Origin: Lewinellaceae bacterium
GTDB lineage: Bacteria > Bacteroidota > Bacteroidia > Chitinophagales > Saprospiraceae
Assembly (NCBI GenBank): GCA_020636435.1
Contig: JACJXX010000001.1
Location: 1,178,001 to 1,242,000, forward strand
Direction of reading: 5' to 3'
Length of the DNA: 64,000 nt
Shown here: in pieces, positions 50,277 to 58,960 of the stretch
Layout: every line of letters begins with the position of its first letter
How positions within the stretch are numbered: position 1 is the stretch's first letter
Program-made: the position numbers and the translations under genes
Notes under the pieces: model-generated
What the model was told of the DNA's origin: nothing
Seen by the model: the letters and a program-made list of their open reading frames with translations, nothing else
The model's database searches: none

Positions 50277-51416
50277 TCAGGTCAGTTTAAGGATCGCCTG
50301 TTTGATCTCCTTCGGCTCCACGCTGTACATGGGCACGAAACGGGCGATCAGGGCTGCCGGCGTACCCTGCCAACGGTGACGGGGCATAGGGTTTATCCAT
50401 ACGATATTGCGCACCATGGTTTTCATTTTAGTGAGAAAATCCGCCGTTTTAGCAATGCGCGCATTATCTCTTTGCCCGCGGGCGGCTCCGGCGTCTCCAA
50501 AAATGAGCAAAGCATCGAAGGGGGTATTGACCTCCGAAAATAACGGGTACAATTCCTGGCTTTCGAAGAAAGCGGCATCTTTAAACACCTTCTCGCCGGG
50601 AATGTCGTGAAAGTAGTATCTTTCCACTTGCCGGTGCGTGGCCAAACGGCGGGCAGTTTCTACTATCCGGTTGCCCAGTGCTTCAAAAGCGATCATGGAG
50701 CCCTGGCAGTCGGCCAGAATGATGAGCCGGTTGTGTTGCCGGGCGTGCTTAAAGGCCGGCTTGGTGAAAAAGCCGGTTTGACAGACTTCCTGAACGGTGG
50801 CATCTACATCGAGCTCTTCCAGGTAAACAGGGGTATGGGTATTTCTCAGCCGGCGCCAAACGGCGGTCATCTCCCTTTGCGTGACGGGCAGGTAGTCTCT
50901 TTGCAGGGAGAAAGCTTCACGCGCCCCCTTCTCCAGTTCATCGCTCTTCTTAAGCTCCCCTTCCATCTGCAGCTGAATACGAAGGCTGGCAGCTTCATCG
51001 TCCGAAACCGGAGGTGGGGGTTTGGGTTTTTCCGGCAAATCTTCTTTCTCTTGTTTTGGAAAAGGCTCTTTGGGTTTCTCTTTCCCTTTTTCAGGGCTTC
51101 GCTCATTTGAAAGGCCTTCTTTTTGTTCCGGCGGCCTATCAATTTCCCGGGCTTTTTTTTCTTCCACCAGCTCTTCCGGCAACGCGCCGAAGGCGATGTA
51201 AAAAATATGTTCGAAATCAGCCCGGTCCTTTTCCGATTTTAACCAAAGCAGGCGGCACAACCTCAATAACTGGGATTTATCAGCCGGAATGTACCCTTTG
51301 CGAAACATCTCCAGTAATAGGTTATATTCGGTAATGCCGACGGGAAAGCCTGCTCTTTTCAGGTTGACGAAAAAAGTGTAAAGCAAGGAATGGGTATGGG
51401 CTGATGAACTTGTCAT
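50277..51416 (-). CDS. vWA domain protein of the MoxR-vWA pair
   Basis: The 379-residue protein has an N-terminal helical region, a charged Pro/Lys/Glu linker (about 85-140) and a vWA domain from about 228. Its MIDAS motif is degenerate: ADCQGSM (D236-x-Q-x-S240) instead of D-x-S-x-S, with a later IFGDAGAARGQRDNARI. It overlaps the MoxR start by 4 bp and ends 4 bp before the target gene, so it is co-translated. In known systems the vWA and MoxR proteins act together as a remodelling complex that gates effector activity. Confidence 0.85.
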   Translation of the reverse strand: MTSSSAHTHSLLYTFFVNLKRAGFPVGITEYNLLLEMFRKGYIPADKSQLLRLCRLLWLKSEKDRADFEHIFYIAFGALPEELVEEKKAREIDRPPEQKEGLSNERSPEKGKEKPKEPFPKQEKEDLPEKPKPPPPVSDDEAASLRIQLQMEGELKKSDELEKGAREAFSLQRDYLPVTQREMTAVWRRLRNTHTPVYLEELDVDATVQEVCQTGFFTKPAFKHARQHNRLIILADCQGSMIAFEALGNRIVETARRLATHRQVERYYFHDIPGEKVFKDAAFFESQELYPLFSEVNTPFDALLIFGDAGAARGQRDNARIAKTADFLTKMKTMVRNIVWINPMPRHRWQGTPAALIARFVPMYSVEPKEIKQAILKLT

Positions 51417-52399
51417 TCCTCCAAATGGGCTTTGCTGAAGCGAAGGATGTCTCCTTGTTCCTTAAATAAGATAGAACGGTAGGGCAGCTCGCCTTCCAGT
51501 AGTTTTTCGATCTCTTTTGGAGTCTTGAAAAGCAATATCCGGCACCAATCGATCAGTTCGCTGGTGCTGGGTTTCTTCGCCCGCTCTTCCTTTTCGGCTT
51601 CCATCCTTTTGCGCGTCTTCATAAAGGTTTCCACCGCTTTCAGGACAGAGGGATCTTCTTCCGGTTTGGTGAAGTGAGCGGCGACGATGCGCCGCAATTG
51701 ATCCTCCTCGGGAAAGTCAATATGGTAAAACAAACAACGCCGCAGAAAAGCCACCGGCAGCTCCTTCTCGTCATTGCTGGTGATGATGACGATGGGTTTG
51801 TTTTTTGGATTTGCCGCCTTTTCTTTCTCATCGGGGTATTTCTCCCCATCCAGTTCTTCGACGGTATACTTCATCTCATCGAGCTCCCGCAGCAAGTCGT
51901 TCGGGAAATCCGGGTCAGCTTTGTCGATTTCGTCAATGAGCACCACTACTTTTCCGCCGGTTTTGTTGGTTGCTTCAAAGGCAAGGCCAAGCGGGCCCCT
52001 TTTAATATATTCCGGTTCCGATCTGAGTTTAGAGGTTTCGCCACTACTGGCTTTATCCAGTTGTGCATCCTGCAGCCGCTCGATATAATCAAATCGGTAC
52101 AGGCCTTCACGAGCTTTGCTCAGCGACTTGACGTGCCATTCGAAGTAAATATCCTTCCATTTCACTTCCTTGGCCTCCAAACCGTCTTTATTGAGTTCAT
52201 AAGCTACAGCCTGCGCCAGTTTCGTTTTGCCGCATCCCGGCTCGCCCATGATCAGCAAAGGCCGGCGCAGTTCGATAGCCAGGTTGACGGCTTCTATCAA
52301 GCCAGGGTCCGGCAGATAAGGGAGGATGATCGTCCCGTCTGAAAATTCTATTGTTTCGGGGGTAGCCTCCCCCTGATAGTGGTTTAATATCTCAGCCAT
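51413..52399 (-). CDS. MoxR-type AAA+ ATPase
   Basis: The 328-residue protein has Walker A MGEPGCGKTKLAQAVAYELN (residues 51-70), Walker B KVVVLIDEIDKADPDFPND (150-168), Sensor 1 PIVIITSNDEKELPVAFLRR (205-224) and a C-terminal lid (STSELIDWCRILL). It belongs to the MoxR branch of AAA+ chaperone ATPases. Its stop overlaps the vWA start by 4 bp, and its own start overlaps the upstream gene by 16 bp. It likely powers conformational change of the target/adaptor complex. Confidence 0.92.
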   Translation of the reverse strand: MAEILNHYQGEATPETIEFSDGTIILPYLPDPGLIEAVNLAIELRRPLLIMGEPGCGKTKLAQAVAYELNKDGLEAKEVKWKDIYFEWHVKSLSKAREGLYRFDYIERLQDAQLDKASSGETSKLRSEPEYIKRGPLGLAFEATNKTGGKVVVLIDEIDKADPDFPNDLLRELDEMKYTVEELDGEKYPDEKEKAANPKNKPIVIITSNDEKELPVAFLRRCLFYHIDFPEEDQLRRIVAAHFTKPEEDPSVLKAVETFMKTRKRMEAEKEERAKKPSTSELIDWCRILLFKTPKEIEKLLEGELPYRSILFKEQGDILRFSKAHLEE

Positions 52400-53700
52400 T
52401 GGTTTTTACATTTTTCCCATTTGAGGTTGAATTTGCCAACTGCCACATTTTCTATGAATTTTTCGGCGGGGACGAAAGGATGCTCTTTTCCATGGATACC
52501 TTTTAAAGCTTCGCACAATCGGCCTTCATCGTCCTCCGCTAAATTACCAAAGTGTTTTAGAATGTATTCGTCGTTTTCCTCCCATCCGGTACCGATCCAT
52601 TGCCTTAATATGTCTGCATCTATAGGCTTGAGGCAAGGGAAGTTCAGGTTTTCCACCATCTGGTCTAAGATCGTGATAAAAATTGCCTTATGTTCAGCCA
52701 AACTACCTTGATGAGTATTAAGGTTTTTAGCGACTCCATCAATAAGGCCCTTTATTTCCGACAATTTATCAAGGGTAGGGTTTTTGAAAGCGACTAAAAC
52801 ATGTTGATGCCGGAGTTTATTAATCAACTTTTCTGTCAATTCAGTAAACCAAATTTCTCTTTCATCGGGAGATGTATCCACCTCTAGCTTTTGGGAAATC
52901 ACCGCCGCAATGTCTTCATCCCCCAAAGGGCCATCTAGCCGGAAAGGAAAGTATGCGATACCGGAGTCGCTTTCAAAGAAATGGTGAAACTTGATAATTC
53001 TGTTATATAGCCATTGTTGCCCGTGCGTTGGCTCTCCGTGAATGAAATATTGGATATTTTGTTGCTTTTGAAAAAGCCGGTTAAACATACTCCTCTGCGG
53101 GCTATCAAATTTTAGTTTCTTAAAGGAAGCATAGGCTTTTTCCAGGCATTCCTGCTCCGTTACGCCAACTGAGGCCGCCTTCTCCAGTTCAGCCCGTTTC
53201 TCCTTATTTCCGAGAGCCTCCAGCAGGTCACTCTCAACAAGAGTCATAAAAGGAATAATAAAATGCCCAACGAGCTCCCTTTGCCATTTAGAAAGGGTAA
53301 TGTCCCGACGGGCCAGATCATCGAATTGTTCCTGATAAGTTCTCAGCATCCCCTCGGGGATATGAGAATCAGGAAAGGCGAGTTCCCACATCTTTATTAG
53401 CCGGGATAGTGAATCAGATAACTGTTCAATCGTTCGATGGGGATCTCGTGAGGTAAAGGCATTGACGCTTAAGTCGATGATCTTCTGCAGATGCTCTCTA
53501 AGTCCGGCGAATTCTTCTTCGCGAAGTTTCCTGATCTCAATTTTTATTTTTGACAGCTTCTCATCTAGTTCTTTTATCCGTATGGATAACTCAAATCGCC
53601 TATCTGCATCGGTAACGATAATCTCTTCTTTCCGAAGAAAATTGAGTTTCTCGATGATTAAACTTTGTGAGTCTTCAAGGCCTTTGAGTTCCACTGACAT
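52384..53700 (-). CDS. Inactive STAND-like adaptor with N-terminal EAD-like helices
   Basis: The 438-residue protein has an N-terminal helical segment (residues 1-62: LIIEKLNFLRKEEIIVTDAD, RRFELSIRIKELDEKLSKIK) that resembles the C-terminus of the CHAT protein next door. The middle (about 210-330) resembles an inactive STAND NTPase. The P-loop position reads IHGEPTHGQQWLYNRI, lacking the GKT/S Lys, and is followed by IAYFPFRLDGPLGDEDIAAV. It probably bridges effector and MoxR-vWA/target. Spacing to the CHAT gene is 6 bp. Confidence 0.8.
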   Translation of the reverse strand: MSVELKGLEDSQSLIIEKLNFLRKEEIIVTDADRRFELSIRIKELDEKLSKIKIEIRKLREEEFAGLREHLQKIIDLSVNAFTSRDPHRTIEQLSDSLSRLIKMWELAFPDSHIPEGMLRTYQEQFDDLARRDITLSKWQRELVGHFIIPFMTLVESDLLEALGNKEKRAELEKAASVGVTEQECLEKAYASFKKLKFDSPQRSMFNRLFQKQQNIQYFIHGEPTHGQQWLYNRIIKFHHFFESDSGIAYFPFRLDGPLGDEDIAAVISQKLEVDTSPDEREIWFTELTEKLINKLRHQHVLVAFKNPTLDKLSEIKGLIDGVAKNLNTHQGSLAEHKAIFITILDQMVENLNFPCLKPIDADILRQWIGTGWEENDEYILKHFGNLAEDDEGRLCEALKGIHGKEHPFVPAEKFIENVAVGKFNLKWEKCKNQWLRY

Positions 53701-53706
53701 CGCGTG

Positions 53707-54534
53707 CTATTTTTCTAACCGCCTTTTGATGGCTTCAATTTTTTGTTCGAGTTCCTCGATCTGCATTTTCAGGGAAAATTGCATACTCGCATCAACTGCA
53801 ATAACCGACTCCTTTCTCAAGTAATTTAGCTTCTTTATGTAAATGGCCAACTGTTCTTCCAAACCTTCTTTTTCCAGATCGGCCAATTCTTCATGTGCAG
53901 ATGGCCCCGATTCCTTTTTACTCGAAATTATCTCGCCAAACAGGTCTCCCAAACTCCCGGGCTCCATTCTAATTACGGGAATCTGCCCATCGAAACCGTT
54001 CAGATCCATAGAATTGCAACCCAGGTTGAATGCAAATGGTATCGGCCTTCCATCAACGAGCGCGTCGTAAAAGCCGATCTCAAATGACTGAGCCGCTTCA
54101 TAATGCACGGAATCCTGCATACCAATTACGAATGGTATATGTTGGTGTATCGAGTCCAATGCTTCACCCGAATAACAGGCGCTGATCAGCACACAACGGA
54201 GGTGATGTGCAAACAAACCGAATAACCGCCCCAGAGGAGCAGGTTTTATTTTGATATATCGATCTTTCCCCTCTCCCCTTTTTGGGTTCTCCACGATCAG
54301 TGAGCCCAACCGGTCTCCGTGCCCGGAAATATGCACAATATCCGGATTCACATCAAGCAAAGCACTTTGGATGTCGTTGGGCTGAACGGCGAACTTGGGA
54401 ATAAACTGCAATTGGTCTCTATACTTACCCCTTTTGATCCTGCTCTCGATATCATGCACTTCCTGGTCAATTCGAATATTATTATCCGTTGGATTGGCGG
54501 AGATAAAAAGTACCTTTATTTCTTTCTTATTCAT
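53707..54534 (-). CDS. CHAT domain caspase-like protease effector
   Basis: The 275-residue protein has the CHAT fold with catalytic His72 in DIVHISGHGDRLGSLI and Cys120 in RCVLISACYSGEALDS, plus VIGMQDSVHYEAAQSFEIGF. Residues 218-275 form a helical EAD-like tail (QLAIYIKKLNYLRKESVIAV, DASMQFSLKMQIEELEQKIE) similar to the iSTAND N-terminus. The shared module suggests homotypic recruitment. It is the likely effector: proteolysis of a host factor upon activation, by analogy with other CHAT systems. Confidence 0.85.
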   Translation of the reverse strand: MNKKEIKVLFISANPTDNNIRIDQEVHDIESRIKRGKYRDQLQFIPKFAVQPNDIQSALLDVNPDIVHISGHGDRLGSLIVENPKRGEGKDRYIKIKPAPLGRLFGLFAHHLRCVLISACYSGEALDSIHQHIPFVIGMQDSVHYEAAQSFEIGFYDALVDGRPIPFAFNLGCNSMDLNGFDGQIPVIRMEPGSLGDLFGEIISSKKESGPSAHEELADLEKEGLEEQLAIYIKKLNYLRKESVIAVDASMQFSLKMQIEELEQKIEAIKRRLEK

Positions 54535-54923
54535 TTGCTAATGGTTGCAATGTACTTGATGCTCTCCTCCTCATCATCTATCCTTTTGGCCAACGCCAGG
54601 TATTTTTCTATTTCTTCGTTCGTAGAGTTGACAGGGATTTCAATGGTTCTCCCGCTTTTGCCTTTAATGACAATCTTGTTCATTTTTTGATCCGCCTGCT
54701 TTTCATGAACTTTCAACAGGATATTGACAATTTGTGCCACCAAGACTCCCATCAGAGGAAGAGCGCCAGCGATAAAGGCAACTACGACAGCAGTGTCTTT
54801 ATGGCCCTCTTCTTCTTCTAGAATTTTGAAGGAAAAATTGTCATCCATTCCGTTCTCAGATAGCAGAAGGCTTTCTAACTCCTGAGGGGAAAGCGTATCG
54901 CTAATGACAGGAATTTCAATCAT
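54531..54923 (-). CDS. EACC1-like small membrane component of the conflict operon
   Basis: The 130-residue protein starts MIEIPVISDTLSPQELESLL, has one or two hydrophobic stretches (TAVVVAFIAGALPLMGVLVA, QIVNILLKV), then KMNKIVIKGKSGRTIEIPVN and an acidic tail. This layout resembles the effector-associated constant component 1 (EACC1) proteins linked to CHAT and trypsin-like effectors. It is the first gene of the operon, overlapping the CHAT gene by 4 bp. It may tether the system to the membrane. The start at 54923 precedes the first structured region. Confidence 0.65.
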   Translation of the reverse strand: MIEIPVISDTLSPQELESLLLSENGMDDNFSFKILEEEEGHKDTAVVVAFIAGALPLMGVLVAQIVNILLKVHEKQADQKMNKIVIKGKSGRTIEIPVNSTNEEIEKYLALAKRIDDEEESIKYIATISK

Positions 54924-55009
54924 GATTTCAGGGTTTTTATCGAATGAGGGTTGAATATAAAAATATTCTCCTTCATCCGCCACGCCCAAATGCTTTTTTC
55001 TGCTGTCAC

Positions 55010-55056
55010 CCTCCCAATCCGCGCTAATCCGCTGCATCCGTGAAATCCGTGTTCCA
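55010..55056 (-). repeat. 47-bp dispersed repeat, copy 2
   Basis: The minus-strand sequence TGGAACACGGATTTCACGGA... CGCGGATTGGGAGG closely matches 7076-7122. It lies about 90 bp upstream of the conflict operon's first gene, in its 5' region, and 53 bp before the divergent mtfA-like gene. Confidence 0.6.
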
Positions 55057-55108
55057 TAAAGCCCTACGCCTCCAATCCCACCCAATTCTCTATCTTTACA
55101 AAAAAACC

Positions 55109-55882
55109 ATGTCCACCCCCGCCCTCCTCCTCACCCTTCTCCTCCTGGCTTTCCTCGCCTGGACGGCCTGGTACTGGTTTGCCCGCCGCCGCCGGGTGCG
55201 GCCATTGACGGCGGAGCAGAAAGCTATACTGGAAAAGCAGGTAGCCTTCTACCGGCGCCTGTCCGAAGCAGATAAAGAGCGTTTCGAGCAGGGCATTTCC
55301 CAATTTCTGGAGGAAGTAACCATCACCGGAGTGGAAACGGAGGTGGCGGAGGCCGACCGCCTCCTGGTAGCCGCCAGCGCGGCGATCCCCCTGTTCGGCT
55401 TCCCCGGCTGGCGCTACCGCAACCTCAACGAGGTGCTCCTCTACCCCGATAATTTCGACGAAGACTACCAGGTGAAAGCGGCGCAGCGCGACATCATCGG
55501 CATGGTGGGCAGCGGGGCGATGAACCGCATGATGATCCTCTCCCAGCCGGCCCTGCGCGAGAGCTTTGCCCATCCGGAGCGGCGGCAAAATGTGGGCATC
55601 CACGAGTTCATCCACCTGCTGGATAAGGCCGATGGCGCCACCGACGGCATGCCGGAGGTGCTCATCCCGCACGAATATGTGATGCCCTGGCTCAAACTGA
55701 TGCAGCATGAGATCGAAGAGATCAAGGGCCGGGACTCAGACATCAACCCCTACGGCGCCACCAACGAGGCGGAGTTCCTCAGCGTGGCGGCGGAATATTT
55801 CTTTTCCCAGCCCGAAAAGCTGGAGCGCAACCATCCGGAGTTGTACGAGATGATGAGCCGGATTTTCCGGCAGGAACCGTGA
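55109..55882 (+). CDS. MtfA-like zinc peptidase (M90 family)
   Basis: The 257-residue protein has an N-terminal transmembrane helix (ALLLTLLLLAFLAWTAWYWF), then the MtfA/PtsG-regulator-like core. The zinc motif is IHEFIHLLDKADGATDGMPE (HExxH) with the third ligand in TNEAEFLSVAAEYFF. MtfA of E. coli is a zinc aminopeptidase that affects glucose transport regulation. Here the membrane anchor is an addition. The start at 55109 gives the anchor at the N-terminus. Confidence 0.88.
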   Translation: MSTPALLLTLLLLAFLAWTAWYWFARRRRVRPLTAEQKAILEKQVAFYRRLSEADKERFEQGISQFLEEVTITGVETEVAEADRLLVAASAAIPLFGFPGWRYRNLNEVLLYPDNFDEDYQVKAAQRDIIGMVGSGAMNRMMILSQPALRESFAHPERRQNVGIHEFIHLLDKADGATDGMPEVLIPHEYVMPWLKLMQHEIEEIKGRDSDINPYGATNEAEFLSVAAEYFFSQPEKLERNHPELYEMMSRIFRQEP

Positions 55883-56134
55883 GGGCATAGGGAGGTACTT
55901 TGGGATGTACGATGGACGGGCATAGGCGGAGCTTGGTGGTGTACGGTGGACGGGGCTGATGAAGGGCTGGGCGGTGAATGGCACACATTAAAAATCGCAC
56001 ATCAAAAATCAAAAATCAAGCGGCGGTGGACGGCAACAAAAGAACCATTGAGCCATCTAACCATATTGCTCCGGCTATCAGCCCACAGAAGCCTGAATCC
56101 CCCATACTCTCCCCCCTTCGGGCAGGCCGGGAGG

Positions 56135-57844
56135 CTAAAACATCACCCCATGCCACTCCTGATAATCCTCCAGTATCTGATCCTCTTTGCTGCCGGGCGA
56201 GCCGTAGAATTCTGCCAGCGGCACAAAGTCCGTCTGCCGGCCGATCCGGGCCTGCACGATGAGGCCGTACTCCGGGGCGAAGCCGCCGTAAGCCAGGATG
56301 GTGACTTTCCTTCCGCGGCGCCAGTTGCTGAGCAGGCCGTGAGTGAATGCTCCAAAGGGGAAATGCAGGTGTTGTTCCAGGTAAGCCAGCCAGTTGGCCT
56401 CGTCGCTCGCGGCGGGGTTGGCCAGCAGGATGGCCTGCAGGCGCTGATCCTGCTCCGGGGGCAGCTCGGAAAAGGCATTTTGATACAGCAGGGTTCGGTA
56501 GGTTTGGGCCACCTTTTTCGCGGGCTCCTTTTTCTTGCCTTTTTGTTCCACCAGGAGATCCTCTTCCAGGTAGTAAAGGACATTAAAATCCGCGCCTTCC
56601 TCCACAATTATGGAGCGGGGCAACCGCTTCATGGAGTCGGTATCCAGGGCGATATTATAAACGGGTTCCCCTTCCTCATCAAACATAGCGGCGGAGACGA
56701 TGCCGCTAAGCCCCTTTAGGGAAAAGGAGCCTGCTCCGTTGTTCACATCGAAGTAATCCATCTTTATTTCCTCTGCGACGCGCACATAGGTTCCCACCGG
56801 GAACTCGGGGTCGAGGTTGGGATAGAATTCGTCATCGTCAAAGTCGTCCCAAAACATATCGTCAAAATCCTCATCCTCCCCCATCATCTCATCCATCATC
56901 GCGGCCAGAGGGTTGATGGCGAGCATCATCTGCCCCATGATGTCTTCGAACAGGGGCGACATTTTGCCCTTTTTGTCTGTATCGCGCAGCGCTTTTTCGA
57001 AAGCCTCCAGAATCTCCACGATGGGCTCCAGTTGCTGCAGGCCCATGCCCTCCTCGATGGAAAATCCGGCCCGCTCCATGCTGTCCACCTCGGTGAGCGC
57101 CTGGCCCATATCGCTCTTTCGCAGTTGCCGGATTTCCTCGCTCAGCCGTTCCTGCTGTTGCTGCAGCAGGGCCAGCTGATTTTGCAGGCGGCTGATCTTG
57201 TGGTCCAGCACGTCGGTTGTGGCGGTTTCTCCATTCTCCGGCTCGTCGCCCGTTTCGCCAAAAATCTGCTCCATGTCGAGCAGGGCCTGAATATCGTGTT
57301 TTTCGTAGGCTTCGTTGACCTGTTGCTGAAATTGGTGGAACTGCTTGGCTTCCTTTTTGTTGCTGGCCCGGTCGGGGTGAAACTGCTTGGAAAGGCGCAG
57401 GTAGAGCTTGCGGATGTCGCGTTGTTCTTCTTTGGGCGGCTCCACCCGAAATTCTTTGAAAGCGTCGCGGAATTTGGCTTCTTCTTCCTGGTTTTCAGCT
57501 CGTTCCGCAGCCTGTGCTTCCCAATCGGGCATACCTCCCCCCATGCCTCCGGCCACCCCCCGGTAAATCTCTTCGATCAGTTCCTTGTCTTCCCGGCTGA
57601 GGCGTTTGTCCTTGCGGAGCTTTTGCGTAAGCTCTTCCAGGTTTTTCAGGCCCTTCGTCAGCCGCTCCTGCATGCGGGAGGCTTTGTTGAACATTTCCCG
57701 GTGTATTTCCTCCACCCGCTGCTGGGTATTGCTCAGGCGCGTTTTCAGGCTCTTCAGGGTGGTGCGCGTGCGCTTGAGTTGCTCTTCCAACTCTTCGATC
57801 CGGGCTTCCTTCCGCCGCACCTCCGCACTCTTTTCAATTTTCAT
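56135..57844 (-). CDS. J-domain protein with long coiled coil
   Basis: The 569-residue protein begins with a coiled coil (residues 1-85, KSAEVRRKEARIEELEEQLK onwards). A J domain follows at about 140-200 (RDIRKLYLRLSKQFHPDRAS with the essential HPD), then further helices and an acidic MMDEMMGEDEDFDDMFWDDF segment. The C-terminal third is a mixed region with no recognised motif. It likely recruits a DnaK chaperone to an unknown client. The gene is isolated. Confidence 0.75.
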   Translation of the reverse strand: MKIEKSAEVRRKEARIEELEEQLKRTRTTLKSLKTRLSNTQQRVEEIHREMFNKASRMQERLTKGLKNLEELTQKLRKDKRLSREDKELIEEIYRGVAGGMGGGMPDWEAQAAERAENQEEEAKFRDAFKEFRVEPPKEEQRDIRKLYLRLSKQFHPDRASNKKEAKQFHQFQQQVNEAYEKHDIQALLDMEQIFGETGDEPENGETATTDVLDHKISRLQNQLALLQQQQERLSEEIRQLRKSDMGQALTEVDSMERAGFSIEEGMGLQQLEPIVEILEAFEKALRDTDKKGKMSPLFEDIMGQMMLAINPLAAMMDEMMGEDEDFDDMFWDDFDDDEFYPNLDPEFPVGTYVRVAEEIKMDYFDVNNGAGSFSLKGLSGIVSAAMFDEEGEPVYNIALDTDSMKRLPRSIIVEEGADFNVLYYLEEDLLVEQKGKKKEPAKKVAQTYRTLLYQNAFSELPPEQDQRLQAILLANPAASDEANWLAYLEQHLHFPFGAFTHGLLSNWRRGRKVTILAYGGFAPEYGLIVQARIGRQTDFVPLAEFYGSPGSKEDQILEDYQEWHGVMF

Positions 57845-57965
57845 CGCGTATCTTTTTAAGTTCTTAAATCAGGCTCGAACAAGGCCTTCTGCTGCCCTGA
57901 TTGCCGCATTGCAAAGATAAATTTTGTGACAACATCTTCTTATAAACCGCTTTAAAACTATAAGA

Positions 57966-58018
57966 AAGTGGCCCGACGACTTGTCCTGGGGGTGCAAAAA
58001 GCAGTCGTCTGGCCACTT
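57966..58018. repeat. Inverted repeat upstream of the SET gene
   Basis: AAGTGGCCCGACGACT (57966-57981) and AGTCGTCTGGCCACTT (58003-58018) pair with one mismatch around a TGTCCTGGGGGTGCAAAAAGC loop. It lies about 100 bp before the SET start and could be regulatory or part of an element. Tandem TTTACACG-type units follow at 58053-58110. Confidence 0.5.
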
Positions 58019-58052
58019 CATGACATTTTTCAAATATTTCTGCCGGGATACC

Positions 58053-58110
58053 TACACATTAACACGTTTACACGTTTACACGTTTACACACTTACACGTT
58101 TACACATTAA
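58053..58110 (+). repeat. Tandem ACACGTTTAC units
   Basis: Five to six imperfect copies of the decamer ACACGTTTAC occupy about 58 bp immediately upstream of the SET gene. Similar TTTACACATTTACACG sequence occurs inside the family F elements. It is not a CRISPR array: units are contiguous and lack spacers. Confidence 0.6.
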
Positions 58111-58117
58111 CCACCTC

Positions 58118-58534
58118 ATGCAACGCATCGACTCCCTCTACATTGCCCCCAGCCCGCTCGGCGGCCGGGGCGTTTTCACGGCGGCGCCCATTGCCGAAGG
58201 CGCGCTGATCGAAGTCTGCCCGGTTATTGTGCTTCCCGGCGATGACCGGCTGCATATTGACGAGACCGGCCTGTACAACTATTACTTCATCTGGGGCGAA
58301 GCGGACGAACTATGCGCTATTGCCCTGGGGTACGGCTCCTTGTACAACCACTCTTTCGAACCCAATGCCGAGTACCACGCTGAACTGGCAGGGCAGGAAC
58401 TGGACTTCTACGCCCTGCGCGATATTGGAGCCGGAGAGGAGATCACCGTCAATTACAATGGAGACCCGAACAACCAGGAAAAGCTGTGGTTCAACACCCG
58501 GCAACTGAACCGGTGGCCGGATGAAAATGCCTGA
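58118..58534 (+). CDS. SET domain protein
   Basis: The 138-residue protein is a minimal SET domain: SPLGGRGVFTAAPIAEGALI (GxGxF), GYGSLYNHSFEPNAEYHAEL (the NHS motif with the SAM and lysine sites) and AGEEITVNYNGDPN (EELTxxY-like). It is a putative protein-lysine methyltransferase. The post-SET cysteines are absent, as usual for bacterial members. The start at 58118 begins right before the domain. Confidence 0.88.
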   Translation: MQRIDSLYIAPSPLGGRGVFTAAPIAEGALIEVCPVIVLPGDDRLHIDETGLYNYYFIWGEADELCAIALGYGSLYNHSFEPNAEYHAELAGQELDFYALRDIGAGEEITVNYNGDPNNQEKLWFNTRQLNRWPDENA

Positions 58535-58960
58535 TTTGGCAAACAAGGTTTAATTTTTATCCCTCTATTCTTTTTTATCTCGCAAACAAATTATATTTTT
58601 ATAACATAGTCTCATAGTCTCTCACAACAGAACATATCAAAAAGCTCCCGTTTTTACAAAACAGGTTGTTTGCGCTACCCCTACTGGAAAAAATTTAAGA
58701 TTCAACCACCCCCCCGTCCACAAACGTCCACAAATAGGCACAGTTTGGCGCCCTGCTTATGCAATTAAAGCCGGAAGCCTGTATGAAGGAAAAGCTTCTC
58801 TGCAAAAGCCAGGCCCTTGAAGCTTTGTTCTTATGACTCGGTTTATAGCAACGGTATAGGTACCAACGCCAGGGGCATTTTGGCCTGCTGGCGGGCGGCA
58901 AAGTTATTCCATCCGGATTCAATCGATACTTATTTTTAAATCTCAGTAAATATTCTCATT
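58535..58960. other. Intergenic region upstream of the Cys-rich T9SS gene
   Basis: The 426-bp stretch begins AT-rich (TTTTATCCCTCTATTC, TTATATTTTTATAAC) and then shows mixed sequence with small palindromes (CATTTTGGCCTGCTGG). No ORF or RNA gene is credible. The last 30 bp (TTATTTTTAAATCTCAGTAA) probably form the leader of the next gene. Confidence 0.5.

Noticed and set aside
58053..58110. CRISPR array
   Set aside because: Contiguous 10-bp units without spacers; no cas genes in the window.
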